Assembly (NCBI RefSeq): GCF_964218355.1
Contig: NZ_CAXPMC010000021.1
Coordinates: forward strand, 62,001-126,000
Length of the DNA: 64,000 nucleotides
From: Ferrovibrio sp964218355
GTDB taxonomy: Bacteria > Pseudomonadota > Alphaproteobacteria > Ferrovibrionales > Ferrovibrionaceae
Direction of reading: 5' to 3'
The position numbers and the translations under genes are program-made. Below, in pieces: positions 34,138 through 43,971 of the stretch. The notes beneath the pieces were generated by a model that did not search any database, was not told where the DNA came from, and was given only the letters and a program-made list of their open reading frames with translations. How positions within the stretch are numbered: position 1 is the first letter of the stretch; every line of letters starts with the position of its first letter.

Positions 34138-34920
34138 TCAGCAGTCCTTGAACCGAGGCGGCCGCTTTTCCTGGAAAGCCGTCATCGCCTCGGGAAAGTC
34201 GTGGGCGCAAAGGAGCACAGTCTGCGAGTCGCGCTCAATCTCCAGCGCCTGAAGGTAGGAGCATCCGGCAGCAGCCCGCATGACGCGCTTGGCAGTCTGA
34301 ATACCGAATGCGGGGTGGGCGGCAACCTCTCGCGCGATCTCAATGGCCCGGTTCTCGACCTCGCCGGGCGGCACGCATTCCTCCACAATACGGAGCTCGC
34401 GGGCCGCGCGACCGTCGATCTCTCGGCCGGTAAGCACCAACATCCGGGCTATCCCGGCGCCGGCGCGCTGCTGCAGGAGCCAACTCGAACCGGTATCCGG
34501 ACATCCGCCTATCCTGGCAAAGACCTCGCACAGGCGGGCATCCTCAGCTGCGACGATAATATCGGCAGATAGTGCAAGGCTCAGCCCCGCGCCATAGGCG
34601 ATTCCACACACCGCGGCGATCAGCGGTTTTCTGAATTGATAAGCGGCACGACCGCCTTCGTGGACCATGTCGACCATCTGCAATGTGGTACGGGCGCCCT
34701 TGGCGATCTCGGCGCGGAAGCCGATAAGATCACCGCCGCTGCTGAAATGCTCGCCACCGGTCATCACCACGGCACGAATCGCTTCGTCCTTCTCGGCCAG
34801 CCGCAGATTGGCGACAAGGGCCTCCACGAAGGCGAGGCTGTAGGGGTTGCGCCGTTCTGGGCAAAGAAAACGGAGAACGGCAACCGGCCCGTCAAGGTCG
34901 AGCCGCATCAAATCGCCCAT
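34138..34920 (-). CDS. Enoyl-CoA hydratase/isomerase family protein
   Basis: Crotonase of 260 residues from ATG 34920 (GGGAGAG upstream); a frame extending to 35013 overlaps the next gene and is not favoured. The oxyanion segment is GEHFSSGGDLIGFR, and the active-site region reads DARLCEVFARIGGCPDTGSS with Glu and Asp at the expected positions. It probably hydrates or isomerises an enoyl-CoA in the pathway. It is 13 bases downstream of another crotonase gene of different sequence, so the two probably act on successive intermediates. Confidence 0.9.
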   Translation of the reverse strand: MGDLMRLDLDGPVAVLRFLCPERRNPYSLAFVEALVANLRLAEKDEAIRAVVMTGGEHFSSGGDLIGFRAEIAKGARTTLQMVDMVHEGGRAAYQFRKPLIAAVCGIAYGAGLSLALSADIIVAAEDARLCEVFARIGGCPDTGSSWLLQQRAGAGIARMLVLTGREIDGRAARELRIVEECVPPGEVENRAIEIAREVAAHPAFGIQTAKRVMRAAAGCSYLQALEIERDSQTVLLCAHDFPEAMTAFQEKRPPRFKDC

Positions 34921-34933
34921 TCCTGTCTCTCCC

Positions 34934-35716
34934 TTACCGACCTCGCCAGACGGGCGCTCGTTTTTCAGCAAAGGCCCGCGGGCCTTCGATGGCGTCCTGG
35001 CTGGCATAGACAAACTGATGCAGGCGCTTACCCTCTTCCAGCCCGCCGGCGCAGCCCAGATTCATAGTTGCGCGCACGCTGCCCTTCGCCGCGAGTACCG
35101 AAAGCGGTGCGGCAGTGGCGATCCGACGTGCGAGATCGCGGGCCCGTTCGCGAACCAGGTCGGGCGTGTCTTCAAGATAATTGGTGAAACCGAAATCGTG
35201 CAGCCGCTCGATCGACATGAGATCGCCGGTCAGAACGATTTCCATCAGGATCGGCTGCGGCAGCATCCACAGCGCCGGCGCGACCCAGGGCGAGCCGCGC
35301 CCAAGCTTAACTTCGGTGATCCCTACCTTGGTTCCCTTAAGGCCAACCCGCAGATCGCAGTTCAACGCCAGCATCATCCCGCCAGCCATCAGCGAGCCGG
35401 TCATCGCGGCAATGATCGGTTTGCGACAGCCGCGCATCGTTTCGTTAAAGGGATCGCGCATTTTGCCCAGGATGTCCTCGCCGTCGGTTCGCGCGATTTC
35501 GGCCGCTTCCTTCAGATCGAGCCCGGCGCTGAATATGCCGCAGTCGGCCGAGGTCAAGATCGAAACCCTGACCGTTTCGTCGGCCTCGATCCGCTCCCAT
35601 GCATCGACCAATCCGTTAGCGGCGGCGACCGACAGCGCGTTCTTGCGTTCGGGCCGATTGATAAACACAGTGGCCACACCAGCGTCGACGGACACTTCGA
35701 TCGGGCTGCTTTCCAT
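34934..35716 (-). CDS. Enoyl-CoA hydratase/isomerase family protein
   Basis: Crotonase of 260 residues from ATG 35716 (AGGGGA upstream). It has the oxyanion segment ADCGIFSAGLDLKEAAEI, the GSLMAGGMMLALNCDLRVGL block and a KVGITEVKLGRGSPWVAPAL active-site region where the first catalytic Glu is kept and the second is replaced by Gly-Ser. The exact reaction is not clear from sequence. It is located in the operon between the binding-protein genes and the other crotonase gene. Confidence 0.9.
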   Translation of the reverse strand: MESSPIEVSVDAGVATVFINRPERKNALSVAAANGLVDAWERIEADETVRVSILTSADCGIFSAGLDLKEAAEIARTDGEDILGKMRDPFNETMRGCRKPIIAAMTGSLMAGGMMLALNCDLRVGLKGTKVGITEVKLGRGSPWVAPALWMLPQPILMEIVLTGDLMSIERLHDFGFTNYLEDTPDLVRERARDLARRIATAAPLSVLAAKGSVRATMNLGCAGGLEEGKRLHQFVYASQDAIEGPRAFAEKRAPVWRGR

Positions 35717-35802
35717 TGTTCGATCCCCTGGAGAATGCCCTTGCATACTGATGGAACGGTTCATGCCTGCGGGTCAGAGTGACCCGCAGGCGCGCCGTCA
35801 AG

Positions 35803-37053
35803 TTACTTGACAGTGAATTTAGACGAGCTTTCCTTGATCACCTTCCATACCACGTCAGTATAGTCAGCGCTCCAATCCGTAAGCGGCACCCAAGTCGAGC
35901 CATTCCACTGCTCGACACGGGTTTTTCCGCCTCCGCCATGGTCCTCAGGAGTAACGGTCACCGGGGCCATAAGGCCATTGGCATCGAAGTCCTTAATCGA
36001 TTCAAAGCCAGTTTTCATGCTTTCGGGGGTTAGCGGCGAGCCGTTCTTCTTGATAGCGAGGCGGGCGGCCTCTATTCCCACCGAATAGATCGCCAAGCCG
36101 GTATTGTAATAGACATCGCGGACAAGCGATTCCGGTCCGCTGCCTTTGCCCTTCGCGTAGAAGGTCTCGAGCATGGTCTTGACGAGAGGCACTTGCTGGC
36201 CGCCGGCCACGTTGGTGCCACGCAGGATTCCCTTGGCCGCCTGTGCACCGATATTGTTGATATCGACCTCGTTCAGCCAGTTGACCGCCAGATAGCGATC
36301 GATCGGAAAGCCGTTGCGCTTCATCTCCTTCGAGGCCACGACGTGACCGCCGGCCAGAATCCAACTGATCACATAATCCGGTTTGTCCCGGCGGATCTGG
36401 GTCCAAGCACTTGCTTGGTCGCTTCCGGGAAGCGGCACTGGATAGAGCTTGAGTTCAAAACCCTCCTTCTCAGAGAGTGTCTTCAGGATCTCGATCGGCT
36501 CCTGACCGAAAGGATAGTCGAGATAGATGAAGCCAATCTTGGCTTTGCCAAGATTGCCCCCCATCTTCTTCTTAATGAAAGCAACGTCATTGGCGGCCTG
36601 CTGCCAGTAGGTTGGACCAACCGGGAAAATCCAGTCGAATACCTTGCCGTCGACCGCGTCGCCCCGGCCGACGAAGGATTGCAGCACGATGTTGCCATCT
36701 TTCATGGCGCGTGGCAGAACGGCGTTCGTTACAGGCGTCGAAAGGAAATTGAACAGGAAAACGCCCTCGCGTTTTAGCTGTTCGTAGCATTCGACACCGC
36801 GCTGGGGCTCGTTGCCGTGGTCGCGCACGATCACCTCGACTGGATTGCCTGCTATCCCGCCGTTGTCGTTTGTGTATTTGGCAAGATCCTGCGCAGCCTG
36901 CGCGACCTGCGGCGAGATGAAGGTGTAAGATTTACTCAGGTCAAAGCAAAGGCCGAAGCGGATCGGCTTTTTGTCCTGTGCAGCGGCCATTTGCGTTGCC
37001 AGCCCCAGCACCGCGACCAGTACAGCGGGAATCACTCTATTGAAGATAGTCAT
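35803..37053 (-). CDS. Liv-type ABC transporter substrate-binding protein 1
   Basis: Periplasmic binding protein of 416 residues from ATG 37053 (AGGAGG six bases upstream). The signal peptide runs MTIFNRVIPAVLVAVLGLAT to about QMAAA. The mature part has the type I fold (RFGLCFDLSKSYTFISPQVA, VIVRDHGNEPQRGVECY, FIYLDYPFGQEPIEILKTLS). Closely similar to the next gene, so a tandem duplication. Such proteins feed Liv permeases with carboxylic acids or amino acids; the ligand is likely the acid degraded by this cluster. Confidence 0.93.
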   Translation of the reverse strand: MTIFNRVIPAVLVAVLGLATQMAAAQDKKPIRFGLCFDLSKSYTFISPQVAQAAQDLAKYTNDNGGIAGNPVEVIVRDHGNEPQRGVECYEQLKREGVFLFNFLSTPVTNAVLPRAMKDGNIVLQSFVGRGDAVDGKVFDWIFPVGPTYWQQAANDVAFIKKKMGGNLGKAKIGFIYLDYPFGQEPIEILKTLSEKEGFELKLYPVPLPGSDQASAWTQIRRDKPDYVISWILAGGHVVASKEMKRNGFPIDRYLAVNWLNEVDINNIGAQAAKGILRGTNVAGGQQVPLVKTMLETFYAKGKGSGPESLVRDVYYNTGLAIYSVGIEAARLAIKKNGSPLTPESMKTGFESIKDFDANGLMAPVTVTPEDHGGGGKTRVEQWNGSTWVPLTDWSADYTDVVWKVIKESSSKFTVK

Positions 37054-37146
37054 GTTGAACCTCCTGTTGCATATCGCTTCCTTATCGATGGCCATTTCGC
37101 CGGCCTGGGCATCTAAGCCGCTGATGCGGCCCCCCATCTCCTCGCT

Positions 37147-38394
37147 TTACTTACCGTCGAACTTCGAGGAGCTCTGCTTCACAACCTTCCAGACAACATC
37201 CTGATAGGCCGCGATCCAGTCTGTCTGCGGTACCCATGTGGCCCCGTCCCACATCTCTATGCGCGTGCGACCGCCGCCGCCATGGTCACTCGCCGTCACG
37301 GTGATCGGCGCCATGAGACCGTTTGCGTCGAAATTCATGATCGCTTCCAGCCCGGCCTTGTAGGTCTCAGCGGTGATCGGATGGCCATGCAACGAAACCG
37401 CCTGACGGGCCGCTTCAAACACGATCGAGTACATCGCAAGGCCGGTGTTATAGAAAACGTCCCGCGTCTTCTCGACCGGGCCACTGCCTTGGCCCTTCTG
37501 GTAAAGTTCGGCCACGATCTCCTTGTAGAGTGGAATGTCCTGGCCGCCGACGACATTCGTGCCGCGCTTGATTCCCTTCGCTGCATCCGCGCCGATGTTG
37601 GAGATATCCACCTCGTTGAGCCAGTTGACCGAAATGTATTTCTCCACCGGAATGCCGTTGCGCTTCATTTCCTTTGATGCGACCACATGCGCACCGCCGA
37701 GCATCCAGCTGATGATGTGGTCGGGTTTGTCCCGGCGCACTTTGGACCAGGCGCTCGCCTGGTCGCTGCCAGGGAGTGGAACCGGATAGAGGATCAGTTC
37801 AAACCCTTCCTTCTCCGAAAGCGTCTTGAGAATCTCAATGGGCTCCTGCCCGAAGGGGTAATCGAAGTAGACAAAGCCAACCTTCACATCCGAGAGATTT
37901 CCGCCATGCAGTTTCTTGATATAGGCAATGTCGTTGGCTGCCTGGCCCCAATAGGTCGGTCCAACCGGATAGATCCAGCTGAACACTGTGCCGTCAACGG
38001 CGTCGCCTCGCCCAACAAGCGATTGCATCAGAATTCGCTTATCCTTCAAGGCGCGCGGTAAGATCGCCAGCGAAACAGGCGTGGAAAGCGTGTCGAAAAC
38101 GAACACGCCGTCGCGGCTGAGCTTGCTGTAGCATTCGACGCCGCGCTGCGGCTCATTGCCGTGGTCGCGAACGATCACTTCCACCTGCGTCCCACCGATC
38201 CCACCTTTCATATTGACGAGGGCGGCAAGATCCAGCGCCGCTTGCGACACCTGCGGCGTAGCGAAGGTGTATGCTTTGCTTAGATCGTAGCAAACGCCAA
38301 CCCTGAATGGCTTGGGATCTGCCGCCTTGGCAGATGCCGAGAGGAGGCCTGCGGCGAGCAAGGCAAAAGATAATGCCCTTCCAATCGGTCGCAT
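37147..38394 (-). CDS. Liv-type ABC transporter substrate-binding protein 2
   Basis: Binding protein of 415 residues beginning MRPIGRALSFALLAAGLLSA, cleaved after SAKA, with GGGAGGA before the ATG at 38394. It shares long identical blocks with the downstream gene, such as GVCYDLSKAYTFATPQVSQA versus GLCFDLSKSYTFISPQVAQA and LPGSDQASAW. Two binding proteins for one permease would widen or tune substrate range. It follows livF by 29 bases. Confidence 0.93.
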   Translation of the reverse strand: MRPIGRALSFALLAAGLLSASAKAADPKPFRVGVCYDLSKAYTFATPQVSQAALDLAALVNMKGGIGGTQVEVIVRDHGNEPQRGVECYSKLSRDGVFVFDTLSTPVSLAILPRALKDKRILMQSLVGRGDAVDGTVFSWIYPVGPTYWGQAANDIAYIKKLHGGNLSDVKVGFVYFDYPFGQEPIEILKTLSEKEGFELILYPVPLPGSDQASAWSKVRRDKPDHIISWMLGGAHVVASKEMKRNGIPVEKYISVNWLNEVDISNIGADAAKGIKRGTNVVGGQDIPLYKEIVAELYQKGQGSGPVEKTRDVFYNTGLAMYSIVFEAARQAVSLHGHPITAETYKAGLEAIMNFDANGLMAPITVTASDHGGGGRTRIEMWDGATWVPQTDWIAAYQDVVWKVVKQSSSKFDGK

Positions 38395-38423
38395 TTTATC
38401 CTCCCAGTCTCATTAAATATCGG

Positions 38424-39242
38424 TCAGCTCAGCCAGCGTTTCCGCCGACTGTAGTGTTTGATCTCGTGGAAATTGGTGGCGGAGCCTCCTCCGAGGTAGA
38501 ACTCCTGAATGTCGGAGTTCGACTTGAGCGCTTGCGCCGTGTCGTGCATGACGACGCGGCCATTCTCGATCAAATATCCATCGGACACGATCTCCAATGC
38601 CGCCAGGGCATTCTGCTCGACCAGTAAAACCGACAATCCCTGTTCCTTATTGATCCTCCTGATGATGCCGAATATTTCGGTGACCAGGAAAGGGGCCAAG
38701 CCGAGACTCGGTTCATCGAGCATCAGAAGACGGGGCTGTGTCATCAGTGCGCGACCGATCGCCAGCATCTGCTGCTCGCCACCTGAGAGATAGCCCGCCT
38801 GGGAGTTCTTCCGTTCAGCGAGGCGCGGGAAGTACTCGTAGATCCTCTGCTTTTCGGCTTTCAGCGTGGCCCGGTTCATCGAAACCGGCGCGGCCGCTTC
38901 CAGGTTCTCGTCTGGGGTCAGGTGTTCGAAGACACGACGACCTTCGATCACATGGCAAATCCCCATCTCTACGCGCTGCTGCGCTGGCAGACCGGTGATC
39001 ACCGAGCCGTCGAAGCTGATCTCGCCGCGACTGATGCGACCCCGCTCGACCTTCAGAAGGCCGCTGATTGCCTTCAACGTCGTGCTCTTCCCGGCTCCGT
39101 TCGACCCGAGTAGCGCCACCATTCCTCCTCTTGGAACCTGAATGGAAACCCCTTTAATTGCCAGCATGACATTGTCGTAGAGGACCTCGATACTGTTCAT
39201 CGACAGGATGCTAGCTGCTTCTTTTTCCAGAGCCGGGGTCAT
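38424..39242 (-). CDS. livF: LivF-like ABC transporter ATPase
   Basis: ATP-binding subunit of 272 residues. Walker A GSNGAGKSTTLKAISGLL, the signature YLSGGEQQMLAIGRALMTQP and Walker B RLLMLDEPSLGLAP are all intact. Partner of LivG at the cytoplasmic face of the LivH-LivM permease. The C-terminus carries an extra basic tail (HYSRRKRWLS). Lies seven bases from livM. Confidence 0.94.
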   Translation of the reverse strand: MTPALEKEAASILSMNSIEVLYDNVMLAIKGVSIQVPRGGMVALLGSNGAGKSTTLKAISGLLKVERGRISRGEISFDGSVITGLPAQQRVEMGICHVIEGRRVFEHLTPDENLEAAAPVSMNRATLKAEKQRIYEYFPRLAERKNSQAGYLSGGEQQMLAIGRALMTQPRLLMLDEPSLGLAPFLVTEIFGIIRRINKEQGLSVLLVEQNALAALEIVSDGYLIENGRVVMHDTAQALKSNSDIQEFYLGGGSATNFHEIKHYSRRKRWLS

Positions 39243-39249
39243 CTGCGGC

Positions 39250-40323
39250 CTACCTCTTCAGTTGATCAAAGGGCCACACCATCAGGTAGTCGCGGATGTT
39301 GCCATAGAGCTTGCCGAGACCTAGAGGTTCGACCATCAGAATGATGATGATGAGCGCTCCATAGGTGGCCGTTGGAATGTGGGCCAGCGTTTCGACATTC
39401 AGCTGAAGCCCTAGTGCTATCGCGCCTTTCGCCACGATTCCGTTGACGACACCGGGGGCCAGCAGGATGAGCGCTACCCCAAAAAAGGTGCCGATTGTGC
39501 TGCCGAGGCCGCCAACGATGACCATCGCCAGAACCTGAATCGACACGGTGACGGAAAACTGCTCGGGTGCGGCTAGAAAGAAGAATGTAGCAACGAGGAC
39601 CGCTCCGCTAACTCCGCCGATAAAGGAGGAGGTCGCGAAGGCAACAATCTTGTAGTAGAAGCTATTCACTCCGAGAATGGCTGCTGCGTAATCCTTCTCA
39701 CGAACGGCGACTAGCGCACGACCGAGGCCGGTACGGCGCAGGTTCAACATGAAAACAGTTACCAGGAGGCACCAGGAGAAGGCGATATAGTACAGGCCGA
39801 TGTCCGACGTGATTGGCTGGCCCAGAAGAGCAAATGTAGGCGCCTGCAGCGAAGCATGCGAGCCGCCCGAGATCGCGGGGGAATGGGTCAGCACCCAATC
39901 CATGACAAACTGCATGGCCAGCGTGGTCAAAGCCAGATACAGGCCCTTCACCCGCAGGGCCGCGAAGGCAAACAGGCTGCCGACAACGGAGGCGGAGATT
40001 CCACCGATAAGGAGCGCAAACTCCCAGGGGATTCCGAACTTGGCCGCGTGAACGGCCGAATATGCACCCACGGCCATCACCGCCGCATAGCCAAGGTGCA
40101 GTTGGCCAGCCCAACCCGTCACTAGGTTGAGGCCGAGCGCCGCTGCCGTCCAGACAAGCCAGGGTAACAAATAGCTGTTGAGGTACAGCGACCCGACAAG
40201 GAGCGGTGCTACGAGGCCAAGCGCGAGAAAGAAGAGCGCAAGATTTCTGTCGGCTGGAATCCTGTAGAGCCGACTTTCGGATACGTAGCTGTTATGATGA
40301 ACCCCGGATAGCCTGTAGAACAT
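39250..40323 (-). CDS. livM: LivM-like ABC transporter permease
   Basis: Permease of 357 residues with about nine hydrophobic segments; the family block LNLVTGWAGQLHLGYAAVMA is present near residue 80. I place the start at ATG 40323 (MFYRLSGVHH), four bases after the livH stop; a frame extending to 40365 overlaps livH and has no ATG support. Forms the membrane channel with LivH. Confidence 0.93.
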   Translation of the reverse strand: MFYRLSGVHHNSYVSESRLYRIPADRNLALFFLALGLVAPLLVGSLYLNSYLLPWLVWTAAALGLNLVTGWAGQLHLGYAAVMAVGAYSAVHAAKFGIPWEFALLIGGISASVVGSLFAFAALRVKGLYLALTTLAMQFVMDWVLTHSPAISGGSHASLQAPTFALLGQPITSDIGLYYIAFSWCLLVTVFMLNLRRTGLGRALVAVREKDYAAAILGVNSFYYKIVAFATSSFIGGVSGAVLVATFFFLAAPEQFSVTVSIQVLAMVIVGGLGSTIGTFFGVALILLAPGVVNGIVAKGAIALGLQLNVETLAHIPTATYGALIIIILMVEPLGLGKLYGNIRDYLMVWPFDQLKR

Positions 40324-40327
40324 CGCG

Positions 40328-41215
40328 TCAAACCCTTTCGATGTCAGTACGGCCAAACAGGCCATGGGGCCGAAGCATGACGGTGAGGATCAGCACCGCT
40401 GCCATGATCAGGTCGCGGCTGCCACCGCCCACGAACGGGTCCAGATAAGCGGACCCTACATTCTCGATGATTCCGAGAATGATCCCCGCGAGCACCGCGC
40501 CAAATATGCTGTCCAGGCCCCCAAGGACCGCTACGGTCAGACCTTTGAGCAGCAGGAGCGACAGCGATTGGTCGACGCCCTGGATTTCGCCCCATATGAT
40601 GCCTGCTGACACCGCAACGATCGAAGCCAGTCCCCACGACAGGCCAACGCCCCGTTCGACGGATATGCCGACGGACCATGAGGCCATGTAATCGTCGGCT
40701 ATCGCGCGCAGACGGATACCCAGCCGGGTGCGGAAGAATAGGACGAAAACCACAAACAACAGGATGGCCACCGCAGCGCCAAGCAAATGGATGCGGCTGA
40801 CCAATATGTCGCCTACGAAGAGTGGTTCATAACTCACGCCCAGGTCGACCGACCGGGAGGTGCCCCCCCAGATCGCTAATGTCGTGCCGCGCAGAAAGAT
40901 GTCGATCCCCAGCGTCATCATGAGGATCATCACGACCGGCCTGCCAGCGAGCCGGCGCAGCGCAACCCGCTCGATCCCCATACCGAAAACGAACATGACG
41001 ACCGCTGCCAGCGGGATCGCGACCCATAGCGGAAGCCCCATATCGTGAGCCAGGGCCAATACCACGTAGGCTCCCGCCATGGTGAGCCCGCCTTGCGATA
41101 GGTTTGGCACGGAAGAGGCCTTGTAGATCAGTACTAGGCCGATCGCGAACAGCGAATAGAGCAACCCGGTGAGAACTCCGTTCACCGCTAGTTCGGCCAG
41201 GAGAATCAAATCCAT
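40328..41215 (-). CDS. livH: LivH-like ABC transporter permease
   Basis: Permease of 295 residues, with the N-terminal LAVNGVLTGLLYSLFAIGLV and the SWGLASIVAVSAGIIWGEIQ plus LKGLTVAVLGGLDSIFGAVL blocks typical of LivH. Eight or so membrane segments. Its ATG at 41215 abuts the ligase stop at 41216. Membrane partner of LivM. Confidence 0.94.
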   Translation of the reverse strand: MDLILLAELAVNGVLTGLLYSLFAIGLVLIYKASSVPNLSQGGLTMAGAYVVLALAHDMGLPLWVAIPLAAVVMFVFGMGIERVALRRLAGRPVVMILMMTLGIDIFLRGTTLAIWGGTSRSVDLGVSYEPLFVGDILVSRIHLLGAAVAILLFVVFVLFFRTRLGIRLRAIADDYMASWSVGISVERGVGLSWGLASIVAVSAGIIWGEIQGVDQSLSLLLLKGLTVAVLGGLDSIFGAVLAGIILGIIENVGSAYLDPFVGGGSRDLIMAAVLILTVMLRPHGLFGRTDIERV

Positions 41216-43135
41216 CTAAACCTCCCTTATTGGGAGGGTGCGGTCGACCCTTCCCGTATCGCCCGTTTCGTAAGTCACCACAGCGCTGACATGGACGTGC
41301 TTTGAGCCGTCATAAAGTGCCGCAATCACCTTCTCGTAGCGGTCTTCGACCACCTTTCGACGCAGTTTGCGGGTGCGCGTGATCTCACCATCGTCGGGGT
41401 CGAATTCCTTGTGCAGGCTAACGAACCTCTTGAGCTGTAGAGGTTCCGGGAGGGTTTTGTTGAGTCGCCGAAAAGCCTCTCGCAGGAGCGTAGCCACTTC
41501 TTCTCGCTGCGACAGATCGGCATAGGAAACATAGGGCACTCCATTCACTTCGGCCCAGTGGCCCACGGCATCTATATCGATGCAAACCATCGCCGTCAGC
41601 TCGTCGCGGTCGGACCCGATCACCGCAGCGTCTTTAATGTATGGGCTGAACTTCAGCCGGTTCTCGATATAATTGGGTACATAGCGTTCACCGGCTTTTG
41701 TGTGCATAACTTCTGAGACGCGGCCGAGCACTACGAGATGACCATCGTCTTCGAGATAGCCGGCATCACCGGTATGCAGCCAGCCGTCGATAAGCGTCTC
41801 GGCCGAAGCAGCGGGATTTCGATAGTATCCTGCGAAAACGCTGTCCGCCTTCAGGAGAATTTCGCCCTTATCGGCAATTTTCACCTCGACGCCAGGGGCG
41901 GGCTTGCCTACGGTGTGGAGGCGCACCTCATCGGGTGCTTGGATCGCGTTGATGGCGCTGTTCTCCGTCTGACCGTAGAGTTGGCGCAGCTTGATCCCGA
42001 GCGCTCGATAAAATACGAATGTGTCCTCTCCGATCGCCTCGCCTCCGGTGAAGGCGTTCGTAAGACGACTCATGCCGAACTGATCCTTGATCGGGCCGAA
42101 GACGAGCAATTCTCCAAGGAATCGTCCGAGCCACTCGAGAGCGCCGCGGTTCTTGCCGTCGAGCTTCCGCCGCTCGGCAGCGATGGCCCAGTCCATGAAG
42201 AAGTGATAGAGGCGCTTCTTCAGCGGCCTGGAATTCTCGATGCCCACTTGAATGGTGGTCAGAATGTTGTCCCAGCTGCGCGGCGCGGCCAGGTAGAAAG
42301 TCGGTGCGATTTCGCGCAGATCCCGCAGCACAGTTTCTTGTCGTTCGGGCACATTGACGGTAAAGCGCAACAAAAGCGCGGCGGCTACCGAGATTGCGTA
42401 ATCGCCTACCCAGGCCATCGGAAGATAGGCCAAAATCTCCTCTTCGAAATCGAAGGCGCCGGCGGCATGGCCGTTCCGTGCCGCCGCTAGGACGTTCTTC
42501 TGGCTCAGCACAACGCCCTTGGGCTTGCCAGTCGTGCCCGACGAATGCAGGAACACCGCCGGATCGTCGGGCTTCGCTCGACCAATCAGGTCCTCGCGCA
42601 AACCCGGCTCACCATTGAAACGGCGGCTGCCGATCTCGATGAGATCTTCCCAGGACATGAGCCCGGGTAGCTCGGAAAAGCCGAGGCCACGGACATCGTC
42701 ATAGACGATGTGTTTCAACTGCGTGGCTCCGGCACTACGCAGTTCCAAGATCTTGTCCACCTGCTCCTGGTCCTCGGCAAGAGCGGCCACGACGCTCGTC
42801 TCGTCCACGAAAAGCTGGAGCTCTTCCAGCGTGGTGCCCGGAAAGGCCGGCATTGCGTGGACCCCGAGCATGGCCAGTGCCAGCATACCGCAATAGAGGC
42901 GAACGCGATTATCGCCGAGAATGAGCACCGCGTCACCCCGCTTCAAGCCGAGCCCATCTAGACCGGCCGCGCAGGTCAGCACTTCTTCGGCATATTGAGA
43001 CCAGGTGGTTGCCTTCCAGATCCCGCGCTCTTTTTCGCGCAACGCGATGTCGTTGGGGTGCTCGGACGCATTCCTCATTAAAACCGAAGCAATGGTTTCT
43101 CCCGCGATCGTCCGGCTTTTTGAGTTCTCAGCCAT
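41216..43135 (-). CDS. Long-chain-type AMP-forming acyl-CoA ligase
   Basis: Ligase of 639 residues of the FAA1/FadD15-like group. The AMP-binding motif FLHSSGTTGKPKGVVLSQKN, the YGQTENSA motif and GWLHTGDAGYLEDDGHLVVL are all intact. It would activate the imported acid to its CoA thioester. The ATG at 43135 (MAENSKSRTI) overlaps the livG stop by eight bases; a longer frame to 43198 is inside livG. Its position between livG and livH suggests vectorial uptake and activation, as in other Liv-ligase operons. Confidence 0.94.
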   Translation of the reverse strand: MAENSKSRTIAGETIASVLMRNASEHPNDIALREKERGIWKATTWSQYAEEVLTCAAGLDGLGLKRGDAVLILGDNRVRLYCGMLALAMLGVHAMPAFPGTTLEELQLFVDETSVVAALAEDQEQVDKILELRSAGATQLKHIVYDDVRGLGFSELPGLMSWEDLIEIGSRRFNGEPGLREDLIGRAKPDDPAVFLHSSGTTGKPKGVVLSQKNVLAAARNGHAAGAFDFEEEILAYLPMAWVGDYAISVAAALLLRFTVNVPERQETVLRDLREIAPTFYLAAPRSWDNILTTIQVGIENSRPLKKRLYHFFMDWAIAAERRKLDGKNRGALEWLGRFLGELLVFGPIKDQFGMSRLTNAFTGGEAIGEDTFVFYRALGIKLRQLYGQTENSAINAIQAPDEVRLHTVGKPAPGVEVKIADKGEILLKADSVFAGYYRNPAASAETLIDGWLHTGDAGYLEDDGHLVVLGRVSEVMHTKAGERYVPNYIENRLKFSPYIKDAAVIGSDRDELTAMVCIDIDAVGHWAEVNGVPYVSYADLSQREEVATLLREAFRRLNKTLPEPLQLKRFVSLHKEFDPDDGEITRTRKLRRKVVEDRYEKVIAALYDGSKHVHVSAVVTYETGDTGRVDRTLPIREV

Positions 43136-43946
43136 GCGCGCCCCCGATATACGCGTCAACGACACGGGGATCCTTGACGACCTCCTTGGGAAGCCCACTG
43201 GCGATCATCTCGCCATAATTGAGCGCCAGCATCCGGTCACAGATTCCGGTAATGACATCCATGTGGTGTTCGATCAGCAGGACGCTGATGCCCCGTTCGG
43301 CTCTCGCATCGAGAATAAAACGGGCCATGTACCCCTTCTCCTCCTGGTTCATGCCCGCCATGGGCTCGTCGAGAATGAGAAGATGAGGTTCGGCGACCAG
43401 CGCTCGCGCGAGTTCCACCCGCTTCTTGAGACCGATCGGGATGCCATCCACGAGTTCGTTGCGGATGCTCTCCAGTTGGAGGAACTCGATCACTTCCTCG
43501 ACGACTTCCCGATTCCTCATCTCTTCTGGTCGCGCCAACCACCAGTACAGTGCGGTGGGAAAAACACCGGGCTTCATGTGGATGTGACGCCCCAAAAGAA
43601 TGTTCTCAAGAACGCTCATGCCGTTGAACAGAGCGAGGTTCTGGAAAGTTCGGGCAACCCCAAGCGTAGCAACCTTGTGAGGCGCGGTGCCTGTGATGTC
43701 CTTGCCATCGAGATATATCGAGCCTTTGTTCGGTGGATAGAATCCGGTGATCGCATTGGTCACCGTCGTCTTTCCGCTCCCGTTTGGGCCGACAAGTCCG
43801 AATATCTCGCCTCTGCGAATACTGAGGTCAACACCGGTAACGGCAACGATACCGCCGAACCGACGTTCGATCCCGCAGCACTCCAATACAGGAGGTACTT
43901 TGGCGTCTGCTTGACGCCGGTTGTAATTGTTATCCATTTCTTTCAT
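43128..43946 (-). CDS. livG: LivG-like ABC transporter ATPase
   Basis: ATPase of 272 residues. Walker A GPNGSGKTTVTNAITGFY and Walker B PHLLILDEPMAGMNQEEKG are clear; the signature region reads PIGLKKRVELARALVA, lacking the textbook LSGGQ as is common in LivG. The N-terminus has about 20 residues ahead of VLECCGIERRFGG. Start choice is uncertain: GTG 43982 overlaps the SDR stop, ATG 43946 and ATG 43937 are alternatives. Confidence 0.92.
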   Translation of the reverse strand: MKEMDNNYNRRQADAKVPPVLECCGIERRFGGIVAVTGVDLSIRRGEIFGLVGPNGSGKTTVTNAITGFYPPNKGSIYLDGKDITGTAPHKVATLGVARTFQNLALFNGMSVLENILLGRHIHMKPGVFPTALYWWLARPEEMRNREVVEEVIEFLQLESIRNELVDGIPIGLKKRVELARALVAEPHLLILDEPMAGMNQEEKGYMARFILDARAERGISVLLIEHHMDVITGICDRMLALNYGEMIASGLPKEVVKDPRVVDAYIGGAHG

Positions 43947-43971
43947 ATCGCCGTCGAAGCTCTTGTTAGTA

